Source: Metellina segmentata
Lineage: Eukaryota; Arthropoda; Arachnida; Araneae; Tetragnathidae
Reading direction: 5' to 3'
NCBI GenBank assembly: GCA_947359465.1
Contig: OX375872.1
Span: 5,647,741-5,711,740, forward strand
DNA length: 64,000 bases
Shown: positions 36,332 through 46,947 of the stretch, in pieces
How positions within the stretch are numbered: position 1 is the stretch's first letter
How the letters are laid out: every line of letters begins with the position of its first letter
Position numbers and translations under genes: made by a program
The notes under the pieces: model-generated
Told to the model about the DNA's origin: nothing
Databases searched by the model: none
What the model saw: only the letters and a program-made list of their open reading frames with translations

Positions 36332-36562
36332 TGCTCCCCCCGTTGAAACCTGAAGGGTTTCAACAATATCACTTCACACAATGATCAATTACAATATTCA
36401 CAGTACACAGTAGGGGTTAGTACCAAATTCTTACAGAACGTAAGCACAAGCACATAATAGTAATTACCATAAACAAATACACTATAAACAAATTTTTATA
36501 TTTTCACAATTCAAGAATAAACTCCACCAGTTATTTAATATACAACACGAACCTATTTTAAA

Positions 36563-38674
36563 CTATTCAACTGGTAACACAGATAACTTAGACACAGATC
36601 TCTTGAAAATACCACATTGAGTTTTTACATCGACTACTCTTACCCTTTCATCTCGTCCGGGATGAATTTTTATAACTCTACCAAGAGCCCAATAGCATGG
36701 TGGGACATCATCTTCCTTAATCAAAACCAAGTCACCTAATTTTAAGTTTTTCTTATCAAACATCCATTTACTTCTTTCGTGTAAAGTATTTAGATAAGAA
36801 ACACTCCATTTTTTCCACAAATTTTGAACAATTTTTGTAGTAACTTGCCACCGTGATAGTCTATTGATGTTGATATCTATTACACACGGCTCAACAACAG
36901 CAGTTACCGGTCTTCCAATTAAGAAGTGTGCTGGAGTGAGAATTTCAAGATCATCTACTTCAGATGACAGAGGCGTTAATGGGCGGCTGTTAAGCATACC
37001 TTCAATCTGTGCCAAAACAGTATGGAATTCCTCATAAGTTAATTTACAGTTACACACTATTCGTTTGAAATAATATTTAAAAGAACGAACACCTGCCTCC
37101 CAAAGACCTCCAAAATTTGGGGCCCGTGGCGGAATGAATTCCCACGTTATATTTTCTTCTAGTAAAAAGTTAGACCAATTATCATTTCCCATTTTTAATG
37201 CCTTATAAAACCTTTTCAACTCATTGTTCGCCCCAACGAAATTTGTAGCGTTATCTGACATGATTTTATTACATTTACCTCTTCGGGAAACAAACCTCTT
37301 TAGACATGCAATTAGAGAATCTGCTGTTAAATCAAATAACATTTCAAGATGCATAGCCTTAGTTACTAGACAAATAAATATACATATATACACTTTAATA
37401 GGAGATCCCTTCCTATTATATTTGTTACTTATCAGGAATGGGCCACAAAGATCCATACCCACAGAATGAAACACATAATTCGGATTTACTCGAGCACTTG
37501 GTAAATCTCCCATCCTTTGACAATTTACTTTAGGGTTAACTTTAAAACAATTAATACATTTATGAACAACCTTTTTACACAAATTACGGCCGTTTAATGG
37601 CCAGTACCTCAAGCGTATTTGGTATAGTAATGCTTGAGGACCCGAATGCAGGTATTTTTTATGATGATACACAAAAATCATTTCAGTTATTTTATGTTTA
37701 GCAGGCAAAAGAATGGGGTGTTTGTGGTTGTAATTAATAGAGGCATTCTCAAGTCTACCACCAACTCGTAAGATGTTACTCTCATCTAAAAAGGGACACA
37801 AATTCTTTACCCGACTGTCAGGATTAACTGAACCTGAAGTCTTGAGCGATTTTATCTCTTTCGCGAATTCTTGCTCTTGAACCAATTGTATAAGTTTCAT
37901 TTCAGATTGGTTCATCTCGCTAACGCTCAAGGTTCCAGACTTCCTTGGAAGGTTTCCTCGAGACTTGTTAACAAATCTGCAAATATAACTTAATATTCTA
38001 ATTAAACGAAAATAGTTATTACTTACACTAATTATATCATGCACAAAGTTACTCGTATTGACATTAAGGCAAACCAAGTTATTGGAGTCAATAAATGTTG
38101 ACAGTTCAGAATCATGAGATTCCGATTTTTGGAGGGTCTTGAATTCGGACTGGAATTCCTCGATTGAACTCACTGGCGGCGACTCAGTGCAAGGCATGTC
38201 CCCAGTGGACAGGAATGGAGGCCCAGTCCACCACAGCGAGTTGTGCTGCAGGCTCGATGGGTCGAGACCTCTAGAAACGAGGTCAGCCGGGTTCTGGGCC
38301 GATGGAACATGATGCCACTGCTCTTCAGATGTCAATTGTTGAATGGTGACAACTCGATTTGCTACGAAGGTCTTGAGCGTGTTAGGATCCTTCTGGATCC
38401 ACGCCAAGACAATTGTGGAATCGCTCCACAGGTACGTTGGAGGTGCATTTAGTTGTAGGGCTCTCACCACTCGTGTCATCAGCTTTGCGAGAAGGACGGC
38501 GGCACACAGCTCGAGCCGAGGTATGGTGACCTTTTTCACGGGTGCTACTCTGCTCTTGCTCGTCACAAGCCTCACTGTTGTCTTGTCATCTGAGGAATGA
38601 GAACGGCAATATATCACTGCAGTATATAAGTAGCCCCAACGGATCGAAAAGTCTGGCAATGGTGGAAAGGACAC
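36563..38674 (-). CDS. BEL/Pao RNase H (partial) and integrase
   Basis: An open frame of 703 codons, though the first dozen codons are the shifted frame of the RT. RNase H residues: TAVIYCRSHSSDDKTTVRLV, RLELCAAVLLAKL (Glu), LWSDSTIVLAWI (Asp). The N-terminal catalytic Asp region is missing. The integrase has an HHCC-type zinc region (HKITEMIFVYHHKKYLHSG ... CINCFKVN), DDE core (HSVGMDLCGPF, KIMSDNATNFVGAN, FGGLWEAGVRSFKYY) and the C-terminal Pao domain (LGDLVLIKEDDVPPCYWALG). Length is near normal for this half of pol. Confidence 0.88.
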   Translation of the reverse strand: MSFPPLPDFSIRWGYLYTAVIYCRSHSSDDKTTVRLVTSKSRVAPVKKVTIPRLELCAAVLLAKLMTRVVRALQLNAPPTYLWSDSTIVLAWIQKDPNTLKTFVANRVVTIQQLTSEEQWHHVPSAQNPADLVSRGLDPSSLQHNSLWWTGPPFLSTGDMPCTESPPVSSIEEFQSEFKTLQKSESHDSELSTFIDSNNLVCLNVNTSNFVHDIISVSNNYFRLIRILSYICRFVNKSRGNLPRKSGTLSVSEMNQSEMKLIQLVQEQEFAKEIKSLKTSGSVNPDSRVKNLCPFLDESNILRVGGRLENASINYNHKHPILLPAKHKITEMIFVYHHKKYLHSGPQALLYQIRLRYWPLNGRNLCKKVVHKCINCFKVNPKVNCQRMGDLPSARVNPNYVFHSVGMDLCGPFLISNKYNRKGSPIKVYICIFICLVTKAMHLEMLFDLTADSLIACLKRFVSRRGKCNKIMSDNATNFVGANNELKRFYKALKMGNDNWSNFLLEENITWEFIPPRAPNFGGLWEAGVRSFKYYFKRIVCNCKLTYEEFHTVLAQIEGMLNSRPLTPLSSEVDDLEILTPAHFLIGRPVTAVVEPCVIDININRLSRWQVTTKIVQNLWKKWSVSYLNTLHERSKWMFDKKNLKLGDLVLIKEDDVPPCYWALGRVIKIHPGRDERVRVVDVKTQCGIFKRSVSKLSVLPVE

Positions 38675-40340
38675 ATCTTTTGGTGTAGGAGTCCCTCAAC
38701 TCAACTGCAACTCGGAAAGCAAAGCAGTCTTCTTGTGACCTCCAGGACACTCCCAACGCCTTTGTCTCGATGAGGTTCTCGAACTCGTATCCTCCGTTGC
38801 TGTTTGATGCCAGATCTGCATGACTCCCACTCCACTTGTGTAGGGTCATCCCTCCTTTCTCCAATATGCCAGCAAGTTGACTCTTAAGCTCCATAGCTTC
38901 GTCTAAAGTCGATGCGCCGCACAGCACGTCGTCCATGTAAAAGTTCTCTCTAAGGACCGGCGCTGCCAAGGGAAAGCTCCTCTCTTCATCTCTGGATAGT
39001 TGCAGCAATGTTCTCGTTGCTAAGAAGGGAGCGCTCACAGTCCCATATGTCACTGTTGTAAGCTCGAAGGTTTTCACAGGATCATCTGGTCTTTCCTTCC
39101 ACAAAATTCTCAGCAACGGCTGTTGGTTCTCGTGCATGAGTATCATGCGATACATCATCTTTACATCTGCTGTAAAGGCATAAGGATGCTCTCTGAATTT
39201 GATCATAATTGCGTACAAATCATCTTGTACTAGTCCTCCGTTATATTGCAGCGAATTCAGCGACAACCCATTAGTGGTGGGATTGGACGCGTTAAATACC
39301 ACCCTCAACTTAGTGGTACTTTTCTCTGGCTTGTAAACGCCATGATGTGGCATGTAGTAGCCTACCTCTGCATTTCCATTCTCTTCAACAACTTCTCTCA
39401 TATGTCCAAGTTTTTCATATTCGCTCATAAAGTCCTTGTATAATTTTAAATATTCTGGTTCTCTGCTTAGTTTTCTCCATAATGCATTCAATCGTTTGAG
39501 AGCAATGTCCCTTGATTCACCCAAACATTTTGGATCATCTTTAAGGGGCATTTTAACTATATAGCGGCCCTCAATGTCCCTAGAATGCGTTTTTACGTAA
39601 TGTTCCTCACATAAAATAGCCTCTTTATTTTTAGTTCTCTCTAACTCAACATTTTCAATTTCCCAAAAATGTTTTAACGTCTCATTTAGATCTCCCTCTT
39701 TAATGAATCCACAGTGTACCTTTGGTACCACTACATCCGAAATTGACCCACTCGCAACATAACCAAAAACCGTGTTTTGGAAGAACAAGTTTGAATTTGG
39801 TAAACAAACCTGTCCGGGTCTTAATAATTGATAAAACAACTCGGCAGATAATAAACAATCCACCCTTTGAGGTATCCAAAATTGATCCGCCAAATTAATA
39901 TAATCCGGAATCTGTTCCATCACATTTAAACTCTTAGTTGGTGTTACCTCGGTAATTTTATTTACAACCAACATATTTACGTTCGCTTGAAAAGATCCAT
40001 CTGCGTTCGAAATTTCTGCTTCGATGCAATTGTTTACCGATAAAGAAGAATTATCCAAACACGTAACTAATATATTTATTTTTTGTTTCTTCAAGTTTAA
40101 TCATTTTTTTGCAGCATTTTTTTGCACATAAGTTGCTTTGACTTCCCGAATCGAGAATCGCTCTGGCAGTCTGCCAAATACCATTTCCATCTTTTAAATA
40201 CAGTAAAACTGAGCTTAATAGAACATTATTCGTCACCGAACAGCTGTGAGCAGAAAAGGATTCCATGATGGAGGGTTGACAAGGCGGTACGAACGTTCTA
40301 GCTTCAGAATTGAGATTTGACCTTCGACTACTAGATGCTG
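38586..40340 (-). pseudogene. BEL/Pao protease and reverse transcriptase, frameshifted
   Basis: Protease: ARAILDSGSQSNLCAKKCC near 40180-40110 (catalytic Asp in DSG). After a frame change at an A-rich run near 40100, the reading goes through a DUF1758 region (QFWIPQRVDCLLSAELFY) into the RT: LRVVFNAS, YAFTADVKMMYRMI (motif A Asp), YMDDVLCGAST (motif C DD) and LDEAMELKSQLAGILEKGGM. It reaches IARLFDPLGLL at about 38650, the conserved end of the Pao RT region, and immediately meets RNase H sequence in another frame. The family segment normally between is gone. Confidence 0.85.
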
Positions 40341-40342
40341 AC

Positions 40343-41644
40343 TCACTCGAATTCGCATTGATGAATTTCGCTGTACTGGCTTATGTTCGGATTTTGTCTC
40401 GGGAAATGAATTAAAGCGTTGTGCGGTTTGTTACAAAAATAATTTTTCGCACGGCACTTTTTAACGTTGCAGGACAACGATAGACACTTAAAACACAAAT
40501 TATGTCTTTTTACTACATCAACTCGTTCATTTACGGACAAGTTTTTGAAATCGGAACAAGCAGTAAGCGGGTGATCCAAGTTACACATTACACATTTGGG
40601 TTTGTTAACATTTGACACCAAAACTCTGGCACCGTAATTTTTAGGATTATGCCTTCCAAAACCGTTTTTCCACACACGATCCGATTTAGAATACGAATTA
40701 CCATCCGTTTTATTTCCATTTCTGGAAGCTATGTAAAGATCTAATTCTCGCCCTAACGTCTGCGGGTTATACCATGTTTCCCCTTGTTTGATACCAATAT
40801 GACTCATTGTTTCCCGGTCCAAACAACTAAATATTTTATCGGACACCATAAGTTCACATAGTTCTTCAAACTTAGAAACATTTCTTAATTTACAATAGTA
40901 TTCAAACATTGCACTTACTCTAGTCGCAAATTGGAGATAGTTTTCAGTCGGTAACTTTTGGGATTTTCGGAATTGGTTTAAACACTCCTGAGGGGTTGGC
41001 TGGAATTGTTTTAACACTAATTCTTTGATTTTTTCATAATTTCCCAATTCCTCTTCTTGAACATAAATCATTAAATTACCCACTCTTTCCCCTAACATAT
41101 TTAACAAAATCTCGGCTTTAAATTCTTCTGCCACATTTTTAGTCTTGAATGCTTTTTCAATGGATTGGAAAAACAAATGGAACGCTTCCGTTTTAGAAGG
41201 TACAGGAATTGTTAGAGTTTTTACACTTTTAATCACGTTTTCAATACTACTCGACTCCGAATCTACCTTTCCTAACTTTTCTACGGGCATTTTACTCCTA
41301 GCATTAATTAATTCAATTTCTTTTTTTAACTGTTCCAATTTAACTTTTTCTAACTCTAATTTCAATTCACTGTCTCGATTAGCTTGTTCCATTTTAGCTT
41401 TCTTTTCTTCTAGAAAGCAGTTAATTACACTTTGAACACACTCTTTATCGTTTTGGAAAATGTCGCTATTTTCAATTATTGTTTTAAGGTCAATAATTTT
41501 TGGTTTCTCAGGTATGGTTAATCCTAATTCTATCGCGACAAGACAAAATTCGTCTTTCCTAAGATTTTTAAACATTGACATTTTAAACAAGACTAACTCA
41601 ATTTGAGACCAAAACCAAACGAGAACCAAGGAAATTGCTCTCAC
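40343..41644 (-). CDS. BEL/Pao gag-like protein
   Basis: About 410-430 residues. The likely start is the Met of MSMFKNLRKDEFCLVAIELG rather than the first Met. It would form the particle and bind element RNA. A coiled-coil Lys/Glu-rich segment (about residues 100-130) is followed by the DUF1759 region typical of Pao gag (KALKT-like FHLFFQSIEKAFKTKNVAEE; LLNMLGERVGNLMIY) and, near the C-terminus, Cys-rich nucleic-acid binding motifs (CVMCNLDHPLTACSDF; HNLCFKCLSLSCNVKKC). It ends in a TGA at 40343; the following frame continues pol, so gag and pol are separated by a frameshift here. Confidence 0.85.
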   Translation of the reverse strand: MRAISLVLVWFWSQIELVLFKMSMFKNLRKDEFCLVAIELGLTIPEKPKIIDLKTIIENSDIFQNDKECVQSVINCFLEEKKAKMEQANRDSELKLELEKVKLEQLKKEIELINARSKMPVEKLGKVDSESSSIENVIKSVKTLTIPVPSKTEAFHLFFQSIEKAFKTKNVAEEFKAEILLNMLGERVGNLMIYVQEEELGNYEKIKELVLKQFQPTPQECLNQFRKSQKLPTENYLQFATRVSAMFEYYCKLRNVSKFEELCELMVSDKIFSCLDRETMSHIGIKQGETWYNPQTLGRELDLYIASRNGNKTDGNSYSKSDRVWKNGFGRHNPKNYGARVLVSNVNKPKCVMCNLDHPLTACSDFKNLSVNERVDVVKRHNLCFKCLSLSCNVKKCRAKNYFCNKPHNALIHFPRQNPNISQYSEIHQCEFE

Positions 41645-41767
41645 CTCTAAAACGAATTCACAATTTTTCTCAATAACACATTTCCTTTGTTTTCACTTGC
41701 ATAGTTCCAAAAAACCAATGGATCTTTAACACAACCTTTCACTAATCCACTCCGAGAGACGTGACCA

Positions 41768-42005
41768 TGTTTTAACTCTTCGATAGCTCAGGTCTCCTTA
41801 TGTTCTCATTAAAATTCACCAAACACATCACAAGGAATAATGGACTGTAGTTCTCACATCATTTATTAATTTCTCTCTCTGAGCTGCGCTCACACGCGCC
41901 TTTTTCGCAGCTCACAAAAACTCGCACTGGGCGCCAGGCGTCGCAAGGTTACAGTGCGCGACAGCAGCGCCCTTTTTTGGCTGTTGCCAACGGAGAGCTC
42001 AAACA
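41768..42005 (-). repeat. BEL/Pao 5' LTR
   Basis: 238 bp, one mismatch to the other LTR, followed on the minus strand by the primer-binding region. Confidence 0.95.
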
Positions 42006-42112
42006 TATGTGGTAACCATGTTCTTTTAATCATTTAGATTTAGTTTACCATGTCCTCTCTTTTATGATTTGTGTGTCTTGCATATTCAATCTTATAAGCA
42101 TTGTTAAATACT

Positions 42113-42945
42113 TAATACTAGTCGGGCTGCGGCAGCTAGCGCTCGGCGGTGTGTAATAGTGCTTTTCAAACTTTTTTACACACCGTAATGAAACATGTTT
42201 TGATTTGTATATTTTATTTATTTTTGTGAAACAATTCTTTAAATCATTGCATATTCAATCAAATATTTAAGCAAAGTTGGTCGAAATGTACATATACCGC
42301 TACAAAATTACCCATGTCTAGAGATATTTTGCAGGAAATAGACATATCATTAAAATCTAACTCCTAAATAATATTTCTGCAACATGTAATATACCGGAAC
42401 ACATAATGCAAACAAAAATAAAATTCCAATCCTTGAAAAAACACGTACGTATCTATTCAAACGTGTTGAATTTCGACTTCCTGATTATATTTATTGTGAA
42501 ATAGAATAATGCGACAAAAGACTTTTCAACGATATTGACACAGACAATAATGATTTATTAACAAAAATAACACGTATTTATAATACTTGGGAATCCTCAA
42601 ATATGTCCGCAACATCTCGCAGTCAACTCAAATACCCAAACACGGAATTCTAAATCAAATTAAAAAAGTAAACATTAATTCTGACGCGTGGCCAGATACC
42701 GGGTAGTAAAATTACGTTTAAATTACTTTTACATCAAAGGAAGAAATAAAAAGTAAGTTCAAACATAAATATTACAATTTAATTCCTTATTTTTCATAGA
42801 AATTGACCTCGGCTATTTGGAAACAGCAAGAATTCAAAATATCTAGGTTATTTTATATGTGTTGATTGTTGCCATTCGAAAATACACAAATAACGTCGAT
42901 TTTGGGTCCACGTACGTTAGTGTTTTATATATATAGATAATTTAA
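42113..42945 (-). mobile_element. Helentron-like non-autonomous Helitron
   Basis: On the minus strand it starts atctatatatataaaacac near 42945 and ends ctgccgcagcccgactagta near 42113. AT-rich TATATA starts and CTAGT ends after a GC-rich hairpin-prone stretch (gagcgctagctgccgc) are features of Helentron/HINE elements. No coding capacity. Confidence 0.42.
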
Positions 42946-43390
42946 ATATATAAGATAATAGGCACAAGAACAATGCGATTGAATATTTCATATAAACTTC
43001 CTATTAAAATATTCAAAGAAAATTTAAGTTACTTATGTTTAATATTATACTTGGATTGAATGCCGTTCACTGAGCAAATAATTTCAATTTATAAAATGGA
43101 TAGGTGGCAAAATACAAGTGAAGTAAACACAGATGAGAATAATTAATTTATAATAAATGTAATATGATGCATGTAATGTGCTATTTTAAATATTTACCTG
43201 AAACATTAAGAAATAATTAGTAAGCAAATATAATTTCACTTTATTTAATATAAGTATTGAAAAAATTATTTTATTCTTTTTCTGCATTTGTGACTCAAAA
43301 TTATATTAAATACAAAACTTGTAAATCTTAAAATGAAACTAGTACTAAAGATTATGAATAATAAAATGTACACACAAGAAATTCTTAGCA
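42946..43390. other. No feature seen
   Basis: Very AT-rich interior of the 13-kb element. Confidence 0.4.
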
Positions 43391-43404
43391 TTAAATTTAT
43401 TTAA

Positions 43405-43569
43405 TTATAAATCTATCAATATAAGCAAGGGTTCAATTGTATACATTCGAATTATGCCCATGGAGTTTACAAAACTATCATGTAGCTCAAGTGTATTCTT
43501 TCGCCATTGACAGAGCAACTGATATCTTTCAGAAGTTAGCTTCTTTCTCTTCTTTAGAGAATAATGTCT
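43405..43569 (-). CDS. Possible terminal exon of an unknown gene
   Basis: Preceded by a good acceptor (tatatttcag at 43570 and above), the frame reads HYSLKKRKKLTSERYQLLCQ, WRKNTLELHDSFVNSMGIIR, MYTIEPLLILIDL and stop. An AATAAA lies four bases beyond the stop (43401-43396). Basic then hydrophobic; no family recognised. Phase requires two leftover bases from the previous exon. It may belong with 44514-44708 and 46444-46504 as one minus-strand gene of the 13-kb element, but the phases I can see do not join without another exon. Confidence 0.3.
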   Translation of the reverse strand, partial: RHYSLKKRKKLTSERYQLLCQWRKNTLELHDSFVNSMGIIRMYTIEPLLILIDL

Positions 43570-43799
43570 GAAATATAAAATGAAATAAACAAAATGCAAA
43601 CTATATAACCACTGGTCATGAAATTCATCTTATGGATACTAACTTTTTGATATATGGTATTAAACATGAAATCACACTGTAAGTTAATTATCGACTTTCA
43701 GAATAACTCAAAAAGAAATTTTATTAAACTGAGAGTGGAGTATGTTTTATGTATTCAACTAATAACCACTATCTCAGCCTAAGCCATTCGGTGTATAGC

Positions 43800-43945
43800 C
43801 TTGTAATTTTGAACCATGGTCAGATGACGAGGCAACATCAGAGCTGGCACCCCACTCTCCGAACTTCTACACCAACCAAACGTGAGGACTTTCAGCCACG
43901 ACAGCTTTAAGGTACATCAGCCACCTCTACACTATACGTTTTATA
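43800..43945 (-). mobile_element. SINE family A body, tRNA head missing
   Basis: Contains ttgtaattttgaaccatggt, cagatgacgaggcaac and ccactctccgaacttctaca, as in the 30454 copy, but ends before the tRNA-like head. Confidence 0.6.
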
Positions 43946-44328
43946 TAACTTACAACACTAACTTAAAACAGTTTTACCCAATATATTGATTATTATCCTG
44001 GTGTAATAAGATTATAAAAACTTACATAGCAACACTTTAAAAACTGAATTAATCAACATTTAGTTTTATATCACTTTTAACATGGAAAGTACATTGTTTT
44101 TCAAATTTGAGATAGAAATTTTACAGAAGAATCAATTGCGGTTACTGTGTCTTGATTTGATGGGTATTCAAGGATGTTTCAAAATTTCACACAATCACTC
44201 GCTGAAAGCAGAGCTTTTAAGGAGTTACATGTAAATCTAGACACATTGCCGGAGTAGATGAAAAATTATGATACGGACTACTCACAATATATAGTTGTCA
44301 CCTAAGGTAAAATATTAAATGTATTGAG

Positions 44329-44338
44329 GGGGGGGGGA
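44329..44338. repeat. Short G-run
   Basis: About ten consecutive G in AT-rich DNA. Confidence 0.8.
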
Positions 44339-44513
44339 AGCAGAGTATAGTAATTAACCTTGTAAACATACATATAAATGTTTTCTCACCAACAGATATA
44401 CATCAAATGCATTGCAACTAAGCATGAATAAAATGACACTAGTTTTGAATTACAAACATAAATATTATAAAAATGTTAACTTATAAATGATTATTTTATA
44501 TAGTGTTATTACT

Positions 44514-44708
44514 TTATAAACGTATTGTTCGTGTCCCGTATCTCCGGAACAGCTTTTGGCACCATTCTTTAATAGGCATAACTTTTGATGTTCTTCGAAC
44601 ATTGCCAACTTCTCAGAAAGTGTCTGATCTTGTGACAAAGTAGAATATTGCCAGCGTTTCCATACAAGAATCTCACTCTTTATGCATTTACAGTACAAAA
44701 CGGTACTA
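44514..44708 (-). CDS. Possible internal exon of an unknown gene
   Basis: Acceptor-like aaatttag, then a frame TVLYCKCIKSEILVWKRWQY, STLSQDQTLSEKLAMFEEHQ, KLCLLKNGAKSCSGDTGHEQ, YVYK and a weak donor aaa|gtaata. Balanced composition with four Cys; no known domain recognised. Neighbouring exons do not match its phase as drawn. Confidence 0.25.
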
Positions 44709-46443
44709 AATTTTGTGTTTTTGTTTGAGACACGACAAATTTTAAATATTACCAGAATTATTTAAACAAACCATATTTTAAGAAAATAATGAGTGACCTT
44801 TTGTAAGAGAACTGCTCAGTATTGCAGCATCTTCTGTCTTGCTACAGCATTTCCATTGAACATCTGTCCCTGGATGTACTTTCATCACTTAAATGAAGTT
44901 GGATATTATTCTGAAAAAAAAAAAATTGCAACCAATTAGTTAACACAGGAATTAAAATACAAAATTTTGAAATTTTTTAGGTTTCTCCAAATATGTACTG
45001 TTTGCACCAGAAGCGTCATCTGTTGGAAAGGTTTTAACTATTGGTGTGTTCTCTCTCTCTCTGAGAAGCCATCGAGCGGTTTCAGCTCTCAGAGTAAGAA
45101 ACAAATAAGCTACAGTCCAAATGAGGTGTTCTTCCTTGTGTTAAGCATCAGGAAGTTTATTTTGTGAAAAGCGGGTTCGAGAACCAAAACCTAATCTATC
45201 ATGCGAATACATGTACTTTCTTTGACTTGCAAGGGTAGTGGATTTCAAGTGAGCCCATTACATTTGGTAGTTTGCATCGGCATAATTTTCTTTGATTTTA
45301 TTGCTTTCGACAAAGAAATCCCTCTTGATGCCATTTGTACTGATACAAATCCACCACAAGAAAATTGATAATACATTTTACTCAGAAGGTACTTTTCGGT
45401 TAACTGGTTTCCAGTCATAATTGTGCGGTAAAGCTTTCAAAAGTGGAAATTTGTTGGTATTTGTTGCAGTCTCGTTCTTCCAGTGCAGTGGATAAACAGG
45501 CTGTGAATTGAAATAATGCTTTCGGTGGCTGTGCCGGTCCGTTCAACAAAACCTTTGAATGCAGAAAAAAGACCAAAAAAAATGTGGCAAAAGAAAGTAT
45601 AATTTACTCTGACTAAACCAAGAAATTTTCAGTCTTTGTTGAAAGCCTATGTATAGGGGTTGTCATAAGACTTGAACTAAAACCAAAAAACTATCAGTAG
45701 AAAAATTAATGAAGAGAATTCTGTTTAAAGTAGCGAACTGAAGGATTTTGGTCATCAAACACTATCACTAGGAAAACTGAAAACAAATCTCAGGGTTTGG
45801 TTAGGTTTCAACGGTGCAAGGGCCATATTTGGCTGCACCGTTAAATGCGCTGTGAATACATGTCAAATAATGTACATACACAAAGGTTTTACTGATACCA
45901 AAGAGGGAAATACACCTAGGGAGAAATAGAACCTATGCTGCCTACAACTGGCAGGTAGCTAACTGTGGGTAAAGCCTCCGAGAAACGAAGGCACCTCAAT
46001 CTCAGGGAAAGAACATTTGCACATAAAAAAACAGATGAAGTTTTTTGTACATTTCCTCTTAACTAAGCACTTTAGTAGAAGTTTAAGTGTTGTGTTTTGT
46101 GAGGTTGGGAAAGTAACAATTATTGGTCCAAAGAGGAGGTGGAATGGAATAATTAAACAACAAAAGTTTCCTTCATCCACAAATGTTTACGACCACAATA
46201 GTTTCAGTTATAAAAAATAAACAGCTATTTCTACAGCGCTTTTCTATCGCTCACTTTAATTTGCCAATAAACTTAAAAATCGCTCATAAACGTTGAAATA
46301 AAAGCTACACAACAAATCAACTTCGAAAACAATTTTTCACTAGCATAAACTAAGAGGTTTTATTATTTCGGATGAAACTAGGTAAACAAAATATAGACAT
46401 ATTGCAATGCAAATTAAAGATTAGTGTAAATACATGTACTTAC
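44709..46443. other. No feature secured
   Basis: AT-rich interior of the 13-kb element. A polypyrimidine tract with cag at 44911 on the minus strand resembles an acceptor, but all three following frames hit stops. Frames near 45959-46220 are not protein-like. Confidence 0.35.
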
Positions 46444-46504
46444 AAGGAATTCCCAAGGCCTTTTGCAACAGCTGCCCGTCTCTTTCGAAGTCAAATTCGT
46501 ACAT
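46444..46504 (-). CDS. Possible first coding exon near the right transposon end
   Basis: ATG then MYEFDFERDGQLLQKALGIP, ending at a consensus donor t|GTAAGT (46443). A TATAAAA occurs about 30 bases upstream on the minus strand. It sits about 300 bases inside the right inverted end, the position where a transposon promoter is expected. Product unknown. Confidence 0.3.
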
Positions 46505-46705
46505 AACGCATGCCCAGCGTTTTATAATGTTTTTTAAACTTCCACAGTCAGCAACTCAGACTCACTATAAGGTTCGGTAATGGCGATGTTTAGTTTATTC
46601 GATTGAATCAAAACATTAGATGTTGGATTTTGATTCGTCAAAGTTGTCACGTGTGCTTGCGTATGTGCGTCGAGAGTTGGATCTGATGAAGTACCAAATT
46701 TAGCG

Positions 46706-46944
46706 CTTGCGTTGCTTTGTAGAGAGGCTGCGTGATCCCGCCCATCTGTCAATCACGTGGTTCTCCTCTATCATTGGTTCGACGCAACCGACGCAGTTGG
46801 ACATACGCAGAATCGTAAACTGGCCCTTAGACCTTGCGTTGCTTCGGAGAGAGGCTGCGTAATCCCGCCCATCTGTCAATCACGTGGTTCTCCTCTATCA
46901 TTGGTTCGACGCATACGGACATACGCAGAATCGTAAACTGGCCC
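46706..46944. repeat. Tandem duplication of the right terminal region
   Basis: Two copies of about 120 bp (46706-46832 and 46833-46944) share cttgcgttgct, gaggctgcgt, cccgcccatctgtcaatcac and gtggttctcctctatcattg. Each ends in the inverted-end motif aatcgtaaactggccctta, so the right end of the 13-kb element is present twice. Confidence 0.85.
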
Positions 46945-46947
46945 TTA

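Larger units (their letters stand above)
36094..42005 (-). mobile_element. BEL/Pao LTR retrotransposon, young but deleted
   Basis: 5912 bp with two 238-bp LTRs (TGTTTTAACTC to GAGCTCAAACA) and the 5-bp duplication TATGT (36089-36093, 42006-42010). The LTRs differ at one position (36270s T versus 41940s G), so insertion is recent. Coding is on the minus strand: gag (41644-40343), protease-RT (about 40340-38586) and RNase H-integrase (38674-36563). The primer-binding region begins tggtcacgtctctcgg beside the 5' LTR; a purine tract acggggggagca precedes the 3' LTR. Pol carries an internal deletion. Confidence 0.95.
33892..46944. mobile_element. 13.05-kb compound DNA transposon with TTA duplication
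   Basis: Ends AGGCTGGTTTACGATTCT (33892) and the complement of GGGCCAGTTTACGATTCT (46944), matching for about 28 bases with a few differences, each flanked by TTA (33889-33891 and 46945-46947). The flanks are the two halves of one hAT protein domain, showing that the entire interval is a single insertion site. Inside are a SINE, a BEL/Pao element, a Helentron-like element, possible unknown exons and a tandemly duplicated right end. Removing recognised nested elements leaves about 6 kb. The superfamily is unknown; the 3-bp TTA and GGC-type ends suggest PIF/Harbinger, but no transposase was found. Confidence 0.65.

Noticed and set aside
44820..44910. Minus-strand exon after a strong polypyrimidine-cag acceptor
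   Set aside because: All three frames contain stops within about 80 bases and exon 46444-46504 would create a stop at the junction.
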